A stretch of DNA of 64,000 bases from contig NZ_AQFT02000001.1 in the NCBI RefSeq assembly GCF_000364225.2, positions 5,514,001 through 5,578,000 on the forward strand, written 5' to 3'. Both the position numbers and the translations under genes were made by a program. Positions 57,147 to 64,000 of this stretch are shown in pieces (position 1 is the stretch's first letter; every line of letters begins with the position of its first letter). A model generated the notes under the pieces. It was given only the letters and a program-made list of their open reading frames with translations, had not been told where the DNA came from and searched no databases. The DNA is from Eubacterium plexicaudatum ASF492. GTDB taxonomy: Bacteria > Bacillota > Clostridia > Lachnospirales > Lachnospiraceae.

Positions 57147-57761
57147 ATGGCAAATCGAATTATTTTTGCTACAGGAAATCAAAACAAGATGAAAGAAATA
57201 AGAGAAATACTGTCAGACTGCGGATTGGATGTTTTGTCTATGAAGGAAGCAGGGATTGATGTGGAAGTGGTGGAAGACGGCCTGACATTTGAAGAAAACG
57301 CATGTATAAAAGCAGCGGCGATTGCAAAGACTGCTCCGGACGATATCATACTTGCAGACGATTCCGGCCTGGAAATTGACTATTTAAATAAAGAACCTGG
57401 CATCTATTCGGCGCGTTATCTGGGAGAAGATACGTCTTATGATATAAAAAACCAGGCGCTGCTGTATCGTCTGACAGGTGTGGAAAAAGAACGAAGAAGT
57501 GCAAGATTTGTCTGCGCGATCGCAGCGGCAGTCCCGGGGTGTGGTGTGTTTACAACAAGAGGTACGATTGAAGGATACATCGGATGGGAAATGGCCGGTA
57601 CGAACGGATTTGGATACGATCCTATTTTTTATGTGGACGCGTTTGGCTGCTCTACGGCAGAACTGACTATGGAACAGAAAAACAGATGCAGTCACAGAGG
57701 CAATGCACTGCGGGCGATGAAAGAAGAACTGATCAAAAGGGGAATTTTGGAACATGTTTAA
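57147..57761 (+). CDS. rdgB: XTP/dITP pyrophosphatase (RdgB/HAM1)
   Basis: 204 residues from the ATG at 57147 behind AGGAGGA. Hydrolyses deaminated purine triphosphates. FATGNQNKMKEIREIL at the start, GLTFEENACIKAAA, LADDSGLEIDYL and GYDPIFYVD are the HAM1 motifs. Ends in SHRGNALRAMKEEL as usual. Paired with the phosphodiesterase yfcE, a gene order common in Bacillota. Confidence 0.94.
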   Translation: MANRIIFATGNQNKMKEIREILSDCGLDVLSMKEAGIDVEVVEDGLTFEENACIKAAAIAKTAPDDIILADDSGLEIDYLNKEPGIYSARYLGEDTSYDIKNQALLYRLTGVEKERRSARFVCAIAAAVPGCGVFTTRGTIEGYIGWEMAGTNGFGYDPIFYVDAFGCSTAELTMEQKNRCSHRGNALRAMKEELIKRGILEHV

Positions 57762-57803
57762 AAGAAGCAGGAGCAATTGGTAAAAACGAGGGGGATGGAT
57801 GCT

Positions 57804-58478
57804 ATGAAAGTATTAGTGATAAGCGATACACATGGATATCATAAAAATCTGGACAGAGTGCTGGAACTGGAACGCCCGTATGATCAGGTCATCCATCTGG
57901 GAGACATAGAAGGTGATGAGGAATATCTGGAAGTCAAAGCAGGCTGTCCGGTTGCGGCGGTAAAAGGAAACAACGATTACTTTTCGCCGCTGCCGCAGGA
58001 ACAGACGATTGAACTGGACGGAAAACGGATTTTGATCACACATGGACATTATTATTATGTAGTTGCCGGACTGGAACATCTGATACGGGAGGCAAAAGCA
58101 CGGTAGACGCATGCTTTATGAACAATTTGTAAACACATAGCTCTCTGATAAAAAATAGAGCTTATTTTTGCTTAATTCTAAATTTGTAAATTTTTAAAAC
58201 ATAATAAAATTGCTTATTTTTGTGCTATTTTAATAAAAAATCAAGACATTTTTTGTTAAAAACAGAGACATGCGTCTACCGTGGAGGCAAAAGGCAGAGG
58301 TGTTGACATGGTTATGTTCGGACATATTCATCGGCCGGTGATCCGTCAGGAAGGGGATTTATCGGTAATTAATCCCGGAAGCCTGTCTTTTCCCAGACAG
58401 GAAGGGCGCAAACCTTCCTATATTATAATGGAAACAGAGGCTGAAAGTGATTTTAAATTTTTTTTGAAATTTCTTTAA
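57804..58478 (+). pseudogene. YfcE-type phosphodiesterase gene interrupted by a MITE
   Basis: Calcineurin-like metallophosphoesterase: KVLVISDTHGYHKNLDRVLE (metal-binding D-x-H), HLGDIEGDEEY, VKGNNDYF and, after the insertion, FGHIHRP. The element at 58099-58283 places a stop TAG within its left end, so only 103 residues are made plus two foreign codons. Removing the element and one copy of the 10-bp duplication joins EAK to GRGVDMVMFGHIHRP in frame and gives a normal 159-residue protein. The loss removes the second metal-binding His pair, so the product should be inactive unless transcripts are spliced or the element excises. Confidence 0.92.
58099..58283. mobile_element. 185-bp MITE with 15-bp terminal inverted repeats
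   Basis: The ends are CACGGTAGACGCATG and its exact reverse complement. A 10-bp target duplication (GAGGCAAAAG at 58089-58098 and 58284-58293) flanks it exactly. The interior is AT-rich and non-coding, with a small hairpin (AGCTCT...AGAGCT). Twelve of the outer 13 bases match the ends of the ISAs1-family element at 60915, and both make 10-bp duplications, so that transposase probably mobilises it. Confidence 0.93.
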
Positions 58479-58485
58479 AAAAGTG

Positions 58486-58514
58486 TTGACAAACTGGAAA
58501 TACTAGGGTATACT
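58486..58514 (+). promoter_or_regulatory. Promoter of the tRNA cluster
   Basis: Consensus TTGACA, 17-bp spacer and TATACT, 37 bp before the first tRNA. Confidence 0.9.
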
Positions 58515-58551
58515 TTATCTTGCGTTCGGGAAAACAGAAAAGTTAACACAG

Positions 58552-58626
58552 CGGGGTGTGGCTCAGCTTGGCTAGAGCGCCTGGTTTGGGACCAGGAGGC
58601 CGCAGGTTCGAATCCTGTCACCCCGA
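58552..58626 (+). tRNA. tRNA-Pro (TGG)
   Basis: The acceptor CGGGGTG pairs with CACCCCG; the anticodon loop TTTGGGA presents TGG; TTCGAAT T-loop. No encoded CCA. Confidence 0.95.
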
Positions 58627-58642
58627 TCGTTACACAAAGCAT

Positions 58643-58713
58643 GCGGGTGTAGTTCAATGGTAGAACACCAGCCTTCCAAGCTGGATACGTGGGTTCGATT
58701 CCCATCACCCGCT
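58643..58713 (+). tRNA. tRNA-Gly (TCC)
   Basis: The acceptor GCGGGTG pairs with CACCCGC; loop CTTCCAA presents TCC. Confidence 0.95.
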
Positions 58714-58746
58714 TTGTCATGTCAAATGACAGCCTGAACAGAATAT

Positions 58747-58820
<74 letters not shown>

Positions 58821-58826
58821 TTGTAT

Positions 58827-58902
58827 GGTGGGTATAGCGCAGTTGGTTAGCGCGCCAGATTGTGGCTCTGGAGGCCCAGGGTTCAAATCCCTGTATCCAC
58901 CC
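58827..58902 (+). tRNA. tRNA-His (GTG)
   Basis: The acceptor GGTGGGT pairs with ATCCACC with one G-U; loop TTGTGGC presents GTG. Discriminator C is typical of histidine tRNA. Confidence 0.95.
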
Positions 58903-58964
58903 TTTGCGTTTGCAGACAACAGCCAATACGCAATGGTGTATGTTAACGCAGAAGGACAAGTTAA

Positions 58965-59036
58965 TGGGCTATCGCCAAGCGGTAAGGCACAGGACTTTGA
59001 CTCCTGCATTCACCAGTTCGAATCTGGTTAGCCCAG
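58965..59036 (+). tRNA. tRNA-Gln (TTG)
   Basis: The acceptor TGGGCTA pairs with TAGCCCA; loop CTTTGAC presents TTG. Confidence 0.95.
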
Positions 59037-59058
59037 TTTCGATATGTTTATATGGTAT

Positions 59059-59131
59059 GGGATACTAGCTCAGTTGGTAGAGCACTTGACTTTTAATCAA
59101 GTTGTCGGGGGTTCGACTCCCCCGTGTCTCA
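59059..59131 (+). tRNA. tRNA-Lys (TTT)
   Basis: The acceptor GGGATAC pairs with GTGTCTC with two wobble pairs; loop CTTTTAA presents TTT. Confidence 0.95.
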
Positions 59132-59138
59132 TTGGAAG

Positions 59139-59163
59139 CCCTTGATTTCAAGGGTTTTTATTT
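59139..59163 (+). terminator. Terminator of the tRNA cluster
   Basis: CCCTTGA and TCAAGGG form a tight hairpin followed by TTTTTATTTT. Confidence 0.88.
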
Positions 59164-59187
59164 TGCGCAAATAAATTGGAGCAATAC

Positions 59188-59226
59188 AAAACCCCGCAGG
59201 AGTTTGTGGTTGGACTGCGGGGTTTT
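59188..59226. terminator. Bidirectional terminator
   Basis: AAAACCCCGCAG and CTGCGGGGTTTT form a perfect 12-bp stem. The A and T runs make it work on either strand, so it can end the minus-strand tRNA-Gly transcript as well. Confidence 0.88.
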
Positions 59227-59243
59227 GCTGAGTTTCATGTCAG

Positions 59244-59314
59244 AGCAGGTAATGGGAGTCGAACCCACCTTACCAGCTTGGGAAGCTGGTGTACTACCGA
59301 TGTACGATACCTGC
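59244..59314 (-). tRNA. tRNA-Gly (CCC)
   Basis: On the minus strand the acceptor GCAGGTA pairs with TACCTGC; stem CCAGC/GCTGG closes loop TTCCCAA with anticodon CCC. Converges on the plus-strand tRNA cluster. Confidence 0.93.
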
Positions 59315-59459
59315 GAAACATTTTTTAATTAATCAATGCCGATAGACATATTATAACTGAATTCTGCCAAAATTTCAAGTAAAAAATTTCAAAAAAAACA
59401 AATTGTTCCATAGTTGGAATCATGGAAGAGATGAACCGGTAAAACGGTTAAAATTGAGA

Positions 59460-59488
59460 TTGAGTCAGGGAAGAAAGTATGTTATGAT
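59460..59488 (+). promoter_or_regulatory. Promoter of metA
   Basis: TTGAGT and TATGAT with 17-bp spacing, 54 bp before the metA start. No SAM or T-box riboswitch is seen in the short leader. Confidence 0.65.
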
Positions 59489-59541
59489 AGACCAATATGA
59501 AAAACAGACTGAAAAAGTCTTAGAAAAAGGAGAGATGATTT

Positions 59542-60446
59542 ATGCCGATTAAGATTCAGGATGCGCTGCCGGCGCGTGAGATTTTGGAAAAAGAGAATAT
59601 ATTTGTAATGACGGAGTATCGTGCGATGCACCAGGATATCCGACCATTGAATGTGCTGATGCTGAATCTGATGCCGACAAAGATCGTCACGGAGACGCAG
59701 TTTCTGCGTAAGCTTTCCAATACACCGCTGCAGGTGGAAGTGGAGTTTTTGCATATGGCCAGTCATAAGTCTGCGCATGTAGATCAGACACATTTAAGCA
59801 CTTTTTATCAGGTGTTTGATCAGATCGAACATAAAAATATGACGGAATGATTATTACCGGAGCGCCTTTGGATTTTGTATCTTTTGAAGAGGTGGATTAC
59901 TGGGAGGAATTAAAACGCATTATGGAGTGGACGAAGACACATGTACACTGCACACTGCATTCCTGCTGGGGTTCTTTTGCGGGCTTATATTATCATCACA
60001 ACATTCGAAAAAGAGATCGGGTTCCAAAACTGTCAGGTATTTATTCCCATGAGGTGATCAAGAAAAATTCGCCGCTGTTTCGTGGATTTGACGATGTCTT
60101 TTACGCACCGCATTCCAGAGCGACGGAGATTACCGCAGAACAGATTCAGGCAGTGCCGGAACTGGAGGTTATGGCCGTATCCGAAGAGGCCGGTGTCGCG
60201 ATTGCGAAAACGGTGGACAGCAGACAATTTTTCATTACCTGTCATCCGGAGTATGATTCGGATACGCTTAAGCTTGAATACGAACGTGATCTGGAAAAAG
60301 GAATGGATCCATTGCTTCCGGTCAATTATTTTCCGGGAGACGACCCTTCAAAAGCGCCGATTGTCAATTGGCGGTCGACCGGACAGCTGCTGCTTTCGAA
60401 TTGGCTGAATTATTATGTGTATCAGAGTACGCCGTACAAGCTGTAG
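59542..60446 (+). CDS. metA: Homoserine O-acyltransferase (MetA), one apparent frameshift
   Basis: About 301 residues after adding one G near 59844 (NMTGMIITGAPLDFVSFEEV). Activates homoserine for methionine synthesis. MPIKIQDALPAREILEKENI and NLMPTKIVTETQFLRKLSNT begin the family; the nucleophile Cys is in TLHSCWGSFAGLYYH and the His-x-Glu of the triad in FFITCHPEYDSD. The Glu in VDYWEEL is at the position reported to favour acetyl-CoA over succinyl-CoA. Near the Cys the usual HICWGAQAGLYY is altered, and the IRKRDRVPKLSGIYSHE segment departs from the common IPKYPLPEKLFGVFEH. GGAG precedes the ATG. Confidence 0.9.
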
Positions 60447-60483
60447 GAAATTCACCATTTAAATACGATATAAAGTAAAGAAG

Positions 60484-60519
60484 AATCCCGGGACTGTGTC
60501 GTAACACGGTTCGGGGATT
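60484..60519 (+). terminator. Terminator of metA
   Basis: AATCCCGGGACTGTGT pairs with ACACGGTTCGGGGATT (a few wobble or mismatched pairs), followed by a T-rich stretch. Confidence 0.75.
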
Positions 60520-60598
60520 TCATTCAATTTTTTCAATTTTAAATAAGGTCAGGAAATGATTATTTTAAATATTTCTGTGTAATCTCTAATAAGATATG

Positions 60599-60604
60599 TA
60601 TAAT
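60599..60604 (+). promoter_or_regulatory. Possible -10 box of the type I toxin gene
   Basis: TATAAT 70 bp upstream of the toxin start; no good -35 box is visible at the right distance. Confidence 0.4.
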
Positions 60605-60673
60605 ATGCCATAGTCAGATCAGCGTAGGGATAGTCTGGTGGTTGTACTTTCCGGAAACGGAAAGGAGGTACAT

Positions 60674-60754
60674 ATGGATACGTTAGAAGTTTTGACGTTG
60701 CTGTTAGTAATATTCGCAGCTTTATCATATCTCGACAACCATCATAAAAAGTAA
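60674..60754 (+). CDS. Putative holin-like type I toxin, 26 residues
   Basis: Too short for routine calling. A perfect AAAGGAGG lies seven bases before the ATG. The peptide starts MDTLEVLTLLLVIFAALS, a hydrophobic helix, and ends in the basic DNHHKK, the layout of Hol_Tox/TxpA-type membrane toxins. It is followed by a strong stem-loop, has 5'-3' mRNA complementarity and faces an antisense promoter. Toxicity is inferred from layout alone. Confidence 0.6.
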   Translation: MDTLEVLTLLLVIFAALSYLDNHHKK

Positions 60755-60860
60755 AACGGCTATCTCCTACTCGCAATAGGGGATAGCCTGAATACTTAAA
60801 CTAAACGGATTAAGTTTCCGGTGACAACCATCGGACACGGCAAAACCCTTTGCTGTTTCT
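60690..60860 (-). ncRNA. Predicted antisense RNA antitoxin
   Basis: The minus-strand promoter at 60895-60867 would start an RNA near 60860 that runs through the 3' half of the toxin mRNA, including the stem-loop at 60758-60788. The left end is a guess; no terminator is clear. Antisense overlap at the 3' end is the arrangement of TxpA/RatA. Confidence 0.4.
60758..60788. other. Stem-loop at the toxin 3' end
   Basis: GGCTATCTCCTA pairs with TAGGGGATAGCC (one wobble) around a seven-base loop. Being nearly symmetric, it would form in the toxin mRNA and in the antisense RNA, and could be the kissing site. Confidence 0.7.
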
Positions 60861-60866
60861 AATCTG

Positions 60867-60895
60867 ATTATAAATGATACCTTGCTCATTTGCAA
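60867..60895 (-). promoter_or_regulatory. Minus-strand promoter facing the toxin gene
   Basis: Read on the minus strand, TTGCAA is followed after exactly 17 bp by TATAAT. There is no reading frame on that strand downstream, which suits a non-coding RNA. Confidence 0.6.
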
Positions 60896-60914
60896 GCGTT
60901 AATTTAGGAAATGG

Positions 60915-62359
60915 CACGGTAAACGCAGGTTTTATAAACTTTTTATAAATTTGGAGATATCAGTTTTCACGATTAAAACTATACGTAAAGATGCGATGGT
61001 TAAATTATTTTGCGTATAATAACTAGACATGGGGTTCTGCCATGTGTTAAACGATGTATTTAATTCGTACCCTCTATTTTATTCCAGTATTTAATCCGCC
61101 CAATACTTTATAAAGGTAAGCCATGTCATACCCGCATTTCTTTCTTTTGCTGGCAATCCCCATCTTACAGCTTTTTTCCTGTTTTAGCAGATTTACTCCT
61201 ATATGGCGTGCCATATTCATGTTTTCTGCTGCATTTCCAGCCCTGATCCGGCTTTCATCCTCCCTGAACGCGATATCAAGCACCCAGTGCAGGCTGTTTT
61301 CAATCCCCCAGTGTGCCCTTTCACTTTTCCCATATTCTGCGGCTGTCATTCCTTTCCTGCTGTATATGGCGTAATTTACAGCTGTTACGGTATTCCCTTT
61401 TTCCGTTACTGTAGATACACATGCCCCAATACCTGCAAGGCCCTCCCACTCCGGATGCCTCTGCCTGAGCCATTCAATATCATTTTCAACGTAATACTCC
61501 CTCTTTTCTATCCTCCCGTGCTCCTTACACAGATCTTTATAGTAACGCTCCGCCTTTTCCAGGGCATCTTTCTTTTCCGTAAATACATCTTTTTCAAAAT
61601 ACTCCCGGATATCGTCCATAAGTGTCTGCTGGTTCCCTTTCACCTGCAGGATATAATCTGCGTTTTTGTGAATGATCTTGCGGGCGATCTCTTTCTGCGT
61701 TCCCATCGCATCCATTGTGACAATACACCCTTCCAGGCACAGAATGTCCAAAAGCTCTGGTATTGTCTTTATCTCGTTTGTTTTTTCATCCACACACAAC
61801 TGGCCCAGTACAAGGGATGATTCTACTGCCCATGCGCTGACCGTGTGGATCGGTTTGATATCCCCTGCTTCTTCCCTGCTGCGCCTTGCTGTTTTACCAT
61901 CAATCGCCACTACGCCTTTTACTTTGCCTGACACGGCGCTGGCCCACCGGAAAAATGCATCATGGAATTTTTCCGGCTCGATCATCTGGAAAACCCTGTT
62001 TATCGTATCATGGGAAGGAATGCCGCCTGGCAGTTCAAGGAACGTTCCCAGCCATTGTTTTTTAGAAACCGCCCAGTCTGCAATCTCATTCCAGGTATCC
62101 ATCCCTGCAAGGACAGCTGTGACAGCGATAATGATAATATCAAGAAATTTGTGTCTTTGGTTGTATGGAGCCCTTGGATCTGGGATTTCACGCATACAAT
62201 CGATCAGTAAAATATCTTTTTTCTCTTTTTCCATAATAATTATTTCCTTTCAGAGTTTGGAAATAATTATACACGAATGTGTAAAGATTGTCTTTGACTA
62301 AATTCAATATAACAGAAAATTTGAAACTTGGGAATACATAAAAGCTTGCGTTTACCGTG
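60915..62359 (-). mobile_element. Complete ISAs1-family insertion sequence
   Basis: 1,445 bp. The ends are CACGGTAAACGCA and its reverse complement (13 perfect bases, about 18 with two mismatches). A perfect 10-bp target duplication TAGGAAATGG lies at 60905-60914 and 62360-62369. It carries one intact transposase gene on the minus strand. The insertion is intergenic and abuts a terminator hairpin. Intact ends, gene and duplication point to a recent, probably active copy. Confidence 0.95.
61074..62234 (-). CDS. ISAs1-family transposase
   Basis: 386 residues, full length and unbroken. N-terminal associated domain (MREIPDPRAPYNQRHKFLDI) and DDE catalytic residues in GVVAIDGKTARRS, GCIVTMDAMGTQKE and SLHWVLDIAFREDESRIR. 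The WGIENSLHW and RAGNAAENMNMARH stretches are family hallmarks. It cuts and pastes the IS ends; the nearby MITE shares them. The minus-strand start has a purine-rich site (AAAGGAAATAATT). Confidence 0.95.
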   Translation of the reverse strand: MEKEKKDILLIDCMREIPDPRAPYNQRHKFLDIIIIAVTAVLAGMDTWNEIADWAVSKKQWLGTFLELPGGIPSHDTINRVFQMIEPEKFHDAFFRWASAVSGKVKGVVAIDGKTARRSREEAGDIKPIHTVSAWAVESSLVLGQLCVDEKTNEIKTIPELLDILCLEGCIVTMDAMGTQKEIARKIIHKNADYILQVKGNQQTLMDDIREYFEKDVFTEKKDALEKAERYYKDLCKEHGRIEKREYYVENDIEWLRQRHPEWEGLAGIGACVSTVTEKGNTVTAVNYAIYSRKGMTAAEYGKSERAHWGIENSLHWVLDIAFREDESRIRAGNAAENMNMARHIGVNLLKQEKSCKMGIASKRKKCGYDMAYLYKVLGGLNTGIK

Positions 62360-62363
62360 TAGG

Positions 62364-62392
62364 AAATGGGGATGCTTTTGTCCCCATTTTTT
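62364..62392 (+). terminator. Rho-independent terminator next to the IS
   Basis: AAATGGGGA and TCCCCATTT form a 9-bp stem followed by T residues. Its left arm overlaps the right-hand IS target duplication, so the insertion hit the edge of this hairpin. It may have served the toxin locus before insertion. Confidence 0.8.
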
Positions 62393-62520
62393 CAATTACA
62401 ATCAGCTCCGAATATGTTTTTCATATCTCCAATGTTTAATTATTCGTTTTGAACTGATGAAAATATTATACAAAGGCTTTATCAGGGTATTAGGAAGCTC
62501 AGTGAGATATGTAGATAGAT

Positions 62521-62757
62521 ATGAATGCAGAAAAGATAGATATGGTAGGAATCTTGCTTTGTACTTTCCATGTAATGGTCATATTATTTATTTTGGTAAC
62601 ATATCTTATCATTCTACCTTTTCAGAGTAGCTATAAATACTTCATATATAGCTGCTTTTTTTTGTGGATTACTAATTTTGCCGTTTATATCAAAAATAGA
62701 AGGTATATAGAATCGGGTACAAATGAATATTATATAAAAATTGACGGCGGTGTATAG
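62521..62757 (+). CDS. Hypothetical small membrane protein
   Basis: 78 residues with two possible membrane helices (MVGILLCTFHVMVILFILVT and YFIYSCFFLWITNFAVYI). The ribosome site is poor and the composition is AT-rich, so this may be a chance frame. The surrounding gaps (62393-62520 and 62758-62915) hold nothing else I can support. Confidence 0.3.
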   Translation: MNAEKIDMVGILLCTFHVMVILFILVTYLIILPFQSSYKYFIYSCFFLWITNFAVYIKNRRYIESGTNEYYIKIDGGV

Positions 62758-62915
62758 TTCGTGGATATATATGTATTTGAATCATAATCTTAATATTTTA
62801 TAAATTCCATGCAAAAAAATGGACGAACGAAAAAAAATGCGGTATATTATTTAAGATATACGCAGCAGGGAATAAAATTTCAAGGAAACTTTACAAATAA
62901 AATATACAAAAAATG

Positions 62916-62944
62916 TTTACAATAAAGAAAGTCTGTCATATAGA
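62916..62944 (+). promoter_or_regulatory. Promoter of the PHP phosphoesterase gene
   Basis: TTTACA and TATAGA at 17-bp spacing, 43 bp upstream of the ATG. Confidence 0.6.
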
Positions 62945-62986
62945 ATAAACTGTTTATTATAGAATAAAAGAGAAGAGGATGAGACG

Positions 62987-63724
62987 ATGAGTTTTGAATT
63001 GGATGTGCACACACATACGATAGCCAGCGGCCATGCTTATGGAACACTTACGGAGATGGCAAAGGAAGCGGCAGCCCGCGGACTGAAACTGCTGGGAATT
63101 ACGGAGCATTCACATTGCATGCCAGGGACCTGTAACGACCTGTATTTTGTTAATCTGCGCGTAGTGCCAAGGGAAATGTTTGGAATCAGGCTGATGCTTG
63201 GCGCGGAACTGAATATTATGGATTATGAAGGTGCGGTCGATTTGCCGGACAGGATTATAGATCGCCTGGATCTGCGTATTGCAAGTATTCATACCAATTT
63301 ATATCGGGTTGGAACGACGCAGCAGAATACGGCAGCGGTATTGGGAGCAATGAAAAATCCGAAGATAGATATTATCGGTCATCCGGATGACGGCAACTGT
63401 CCGTTGGATTATGAACAGATTGTACGGGCATCCAAAGAGTATCATACGCTTTTGGAGATTAATAACAATTCCATGCGAATGCCGTCGCGCAAAAATGCCA
63501 GGGAGAATATTACCGTAATATTAAACTTGTGCAAGAAGTACGACGTGCCTGTGATCATGAACAGTGATGCGCATTTTATGACAGATATTGCAAATACCGA
63601 TCATTCGATGCCTGTCGTGGAGCAGACAGATTTTCCAAAGGAACTGATCTTAAATTATTCGGTGGAAAAGTTTGAAGCTTACATTGCCGAAAACCGGGCA
63701 AAGGAGAAGGAGAGCGGAAAATGA
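62987..63724 (+). CDS. PHP-domain phosphoesterase (YcdX-like)
   Basis: 245 residues. DVHTHTIASGHAYGTLTEMA starts the fold with H-x-H; further metal ligands are GITEHSHC, LGAELNIMD, ASIHTN, IIGHPDD and MNSDAHFM. These match the trinuclear-zinc YcdX branch of PHP proteins, hydrolases of phosphate esters such as small sugar phosphates. The true substrate is unknown. Overlaps the RND gene by four bases (ATGA), so the two are coupled although functionally unrelated. Confidence 0.9.
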   Translation: MSFELDVHTHTIASGHAYGTLTEMAKEAAARGLKLLGITEHSHCMPGTCNDLYFVNLRVVPREMFGIRLMLGAELNIMDYEGAVDLPDRIIDRLDLRIASIHTNLYRVGTTQQNTAAVLGAMKNPKIDIIGHPDDGNCPLDYEQIVRASKEYHTLLEINNNSMRMPSRKNARENITVILNLCKKYDVPVIMNSDAHFMTDIANTDHSMPVVEQTDFPKELILNYSVEKFEAYIAENRAKEKESGK

Positions 63725-64000
63725 CAAAATATTGCGTAAAAAAGCCGTTTACGATTTTTGTAGCAGTTATTGCGGTTCTTGTAATCGGGACGGTCAGTCT
63801 GACACGGATGAAAACGGACCTGTTGCCGGATATGAGTCTGCCGTACCTGATGATTATTACGACGGATCCGGGCGCCAGTCCTGAAAAGGTGGAAAGTGAA
63901 GTGACCGCGCCGATGGAACAGGCGCTTGGTACGGTTACGGGTGTGGAAAACATTACAAGCGTCAGCGCGGAAAATTACAGTATGATAACACTGGAATTTG
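63721..64000 (+). CDS. RND-family efflux transporter, N-terminal part
   Basis: The first 93 residues, cut by the window edge. VKKPFTIFVAVIAVLVIGTV is the first membrane helix of AcrB/MdtB-type pumps (family form: RP-x-x-x-x-x-x-x-x-x-GxxS), followed by MKTDLLPDMSLPYLMIITTD and EKVESEVTAPMEQALGTVTG, the PN1 porter entry. Full-length members are about 1,000 residues or more. Confidence 0.88.
   Translation, partial: MTKYCVKKPFTIFVAVIAVLVIGTVSLTRMKTDLLPDMSLPYLMIITTDPGASPEKVESEVTAPMEQALGTVTGVENITSVSAENYSMITLEF

Larger units (their letters stand above)
60637..60832 (+). other. Long-range 5'-3' complementarity in the toxin mRNA
   Basis: In the 5' leader GGTGGTTGT (60637-60645) and CCGGAAAC (60651-60658) are complementary to ACAACCATC (60824-60832) and GTTTCCGG (60814-60821) downstream of the toxin reading frame, in the right order to close a long stem. 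Many type I toxin mRNAs fold this way to hold translation off. Confidence 0.5.

Noticed and set aside
62328..62630. 100-residue frame starting inside the IS end
   Set aside because: It runs through the IS terminus, the target duplication and a terminator hairpin, and has no ribosome site.

Overview
This window comes from a low-to-mid GC, spore-forming, anaerobic Bacillota chromosome, most likely a gut Lachnospiraceae or close relative. The basis is AGGAGG ribosome sites, TTGACA/TATAAT promoters, T-tailed terminators, an EtfAB-linked lactate oxidation operon, a candidate forespore (SigG-type) promoter, and the style of the uronate and tRNA loci. No ribosomal RNA is present, so the species cannot be named. 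At least 22 genes-breaking single-base shifts are visible, nearly all a missing base in an A or T run. I read these as consensus sequencing errors and annotate the affected genes as whole CDSs with the break point given.

Layout. (1) 0.2-1.5 kb: a coiled-coil protein with a possible GrpE-like tail. (2) 1.5-10.1 kb: a lactate operon (permease, FAD lactate dehydrogenase, EtfB, EtfA, an acyl-CoA dehydrogenase, lactate racemase and a GntR regulator), preceded by three copies of a 15-bp palindrome. (3) 10.1-14.1 kb: an AraC regulator, a fucose-isomerase-like enzyme and a xylulokinase. (4) 14.3-18.2 kb: an AT-rich three-gene island (membrane protein, phosphoribosyltransferase-like protein, Cys-cluster protein) that looks like an uncharacterised conflict or defence operon. 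(5) 18.2-37.1 kb: a contractile injection (type VI-like) system. It has a sheath, an Hcp-like tube, an FHA protein, two PP2C-like proteins, baseplate candidates, an Hsp70-like ATPase, a PAAR-like tip, a DcrB-type chaperone, a VgrG spike, a HINT-containing toxin and its probable immunity protein. A pentapeptide-repeat gene and an Imm11-like gene diverge from it.

(6) 37.1-47.3 kb, mostly minus strand: D-glucuronate catabolism (TRAP transporter DctPQM, UxuA, UxaC, UxuB, Eda, two PfkB sugar kinases) with a divergent AraC regulator. (7) 47.4-58.5 kb: housekeeping and envelope genes (O-antigen-ligase-like protein, dTMP kinase, NADH pyrophosphatase, a sporulation-type Asn-rich small protein, rhodanese, rRNA methyltransferase, papain-like protease, amidase, RdgB, and a YfcE phosphodiesterase split by a 185-bp MITE). 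(8) 58.5-59.3 kb: six plus-strand tRNAs and one opposing tRNA-Gly. (9) 59.5-64 kb: MetA, a candidate type I toxin-antitoxin locus, a complete ISAs1-family insertion sequence, a PHP phosphoesterase and the start of an RND transporter.

The parts most worth follow-up are the Bacillota injection system with its Hsp70-like ATPase and phospho-signalling genes, the phosphoribosyltransferase island, the MITE whose ends match the resident ISAs1 element, and the type I toxin candidate with a predicted antisense promoter.
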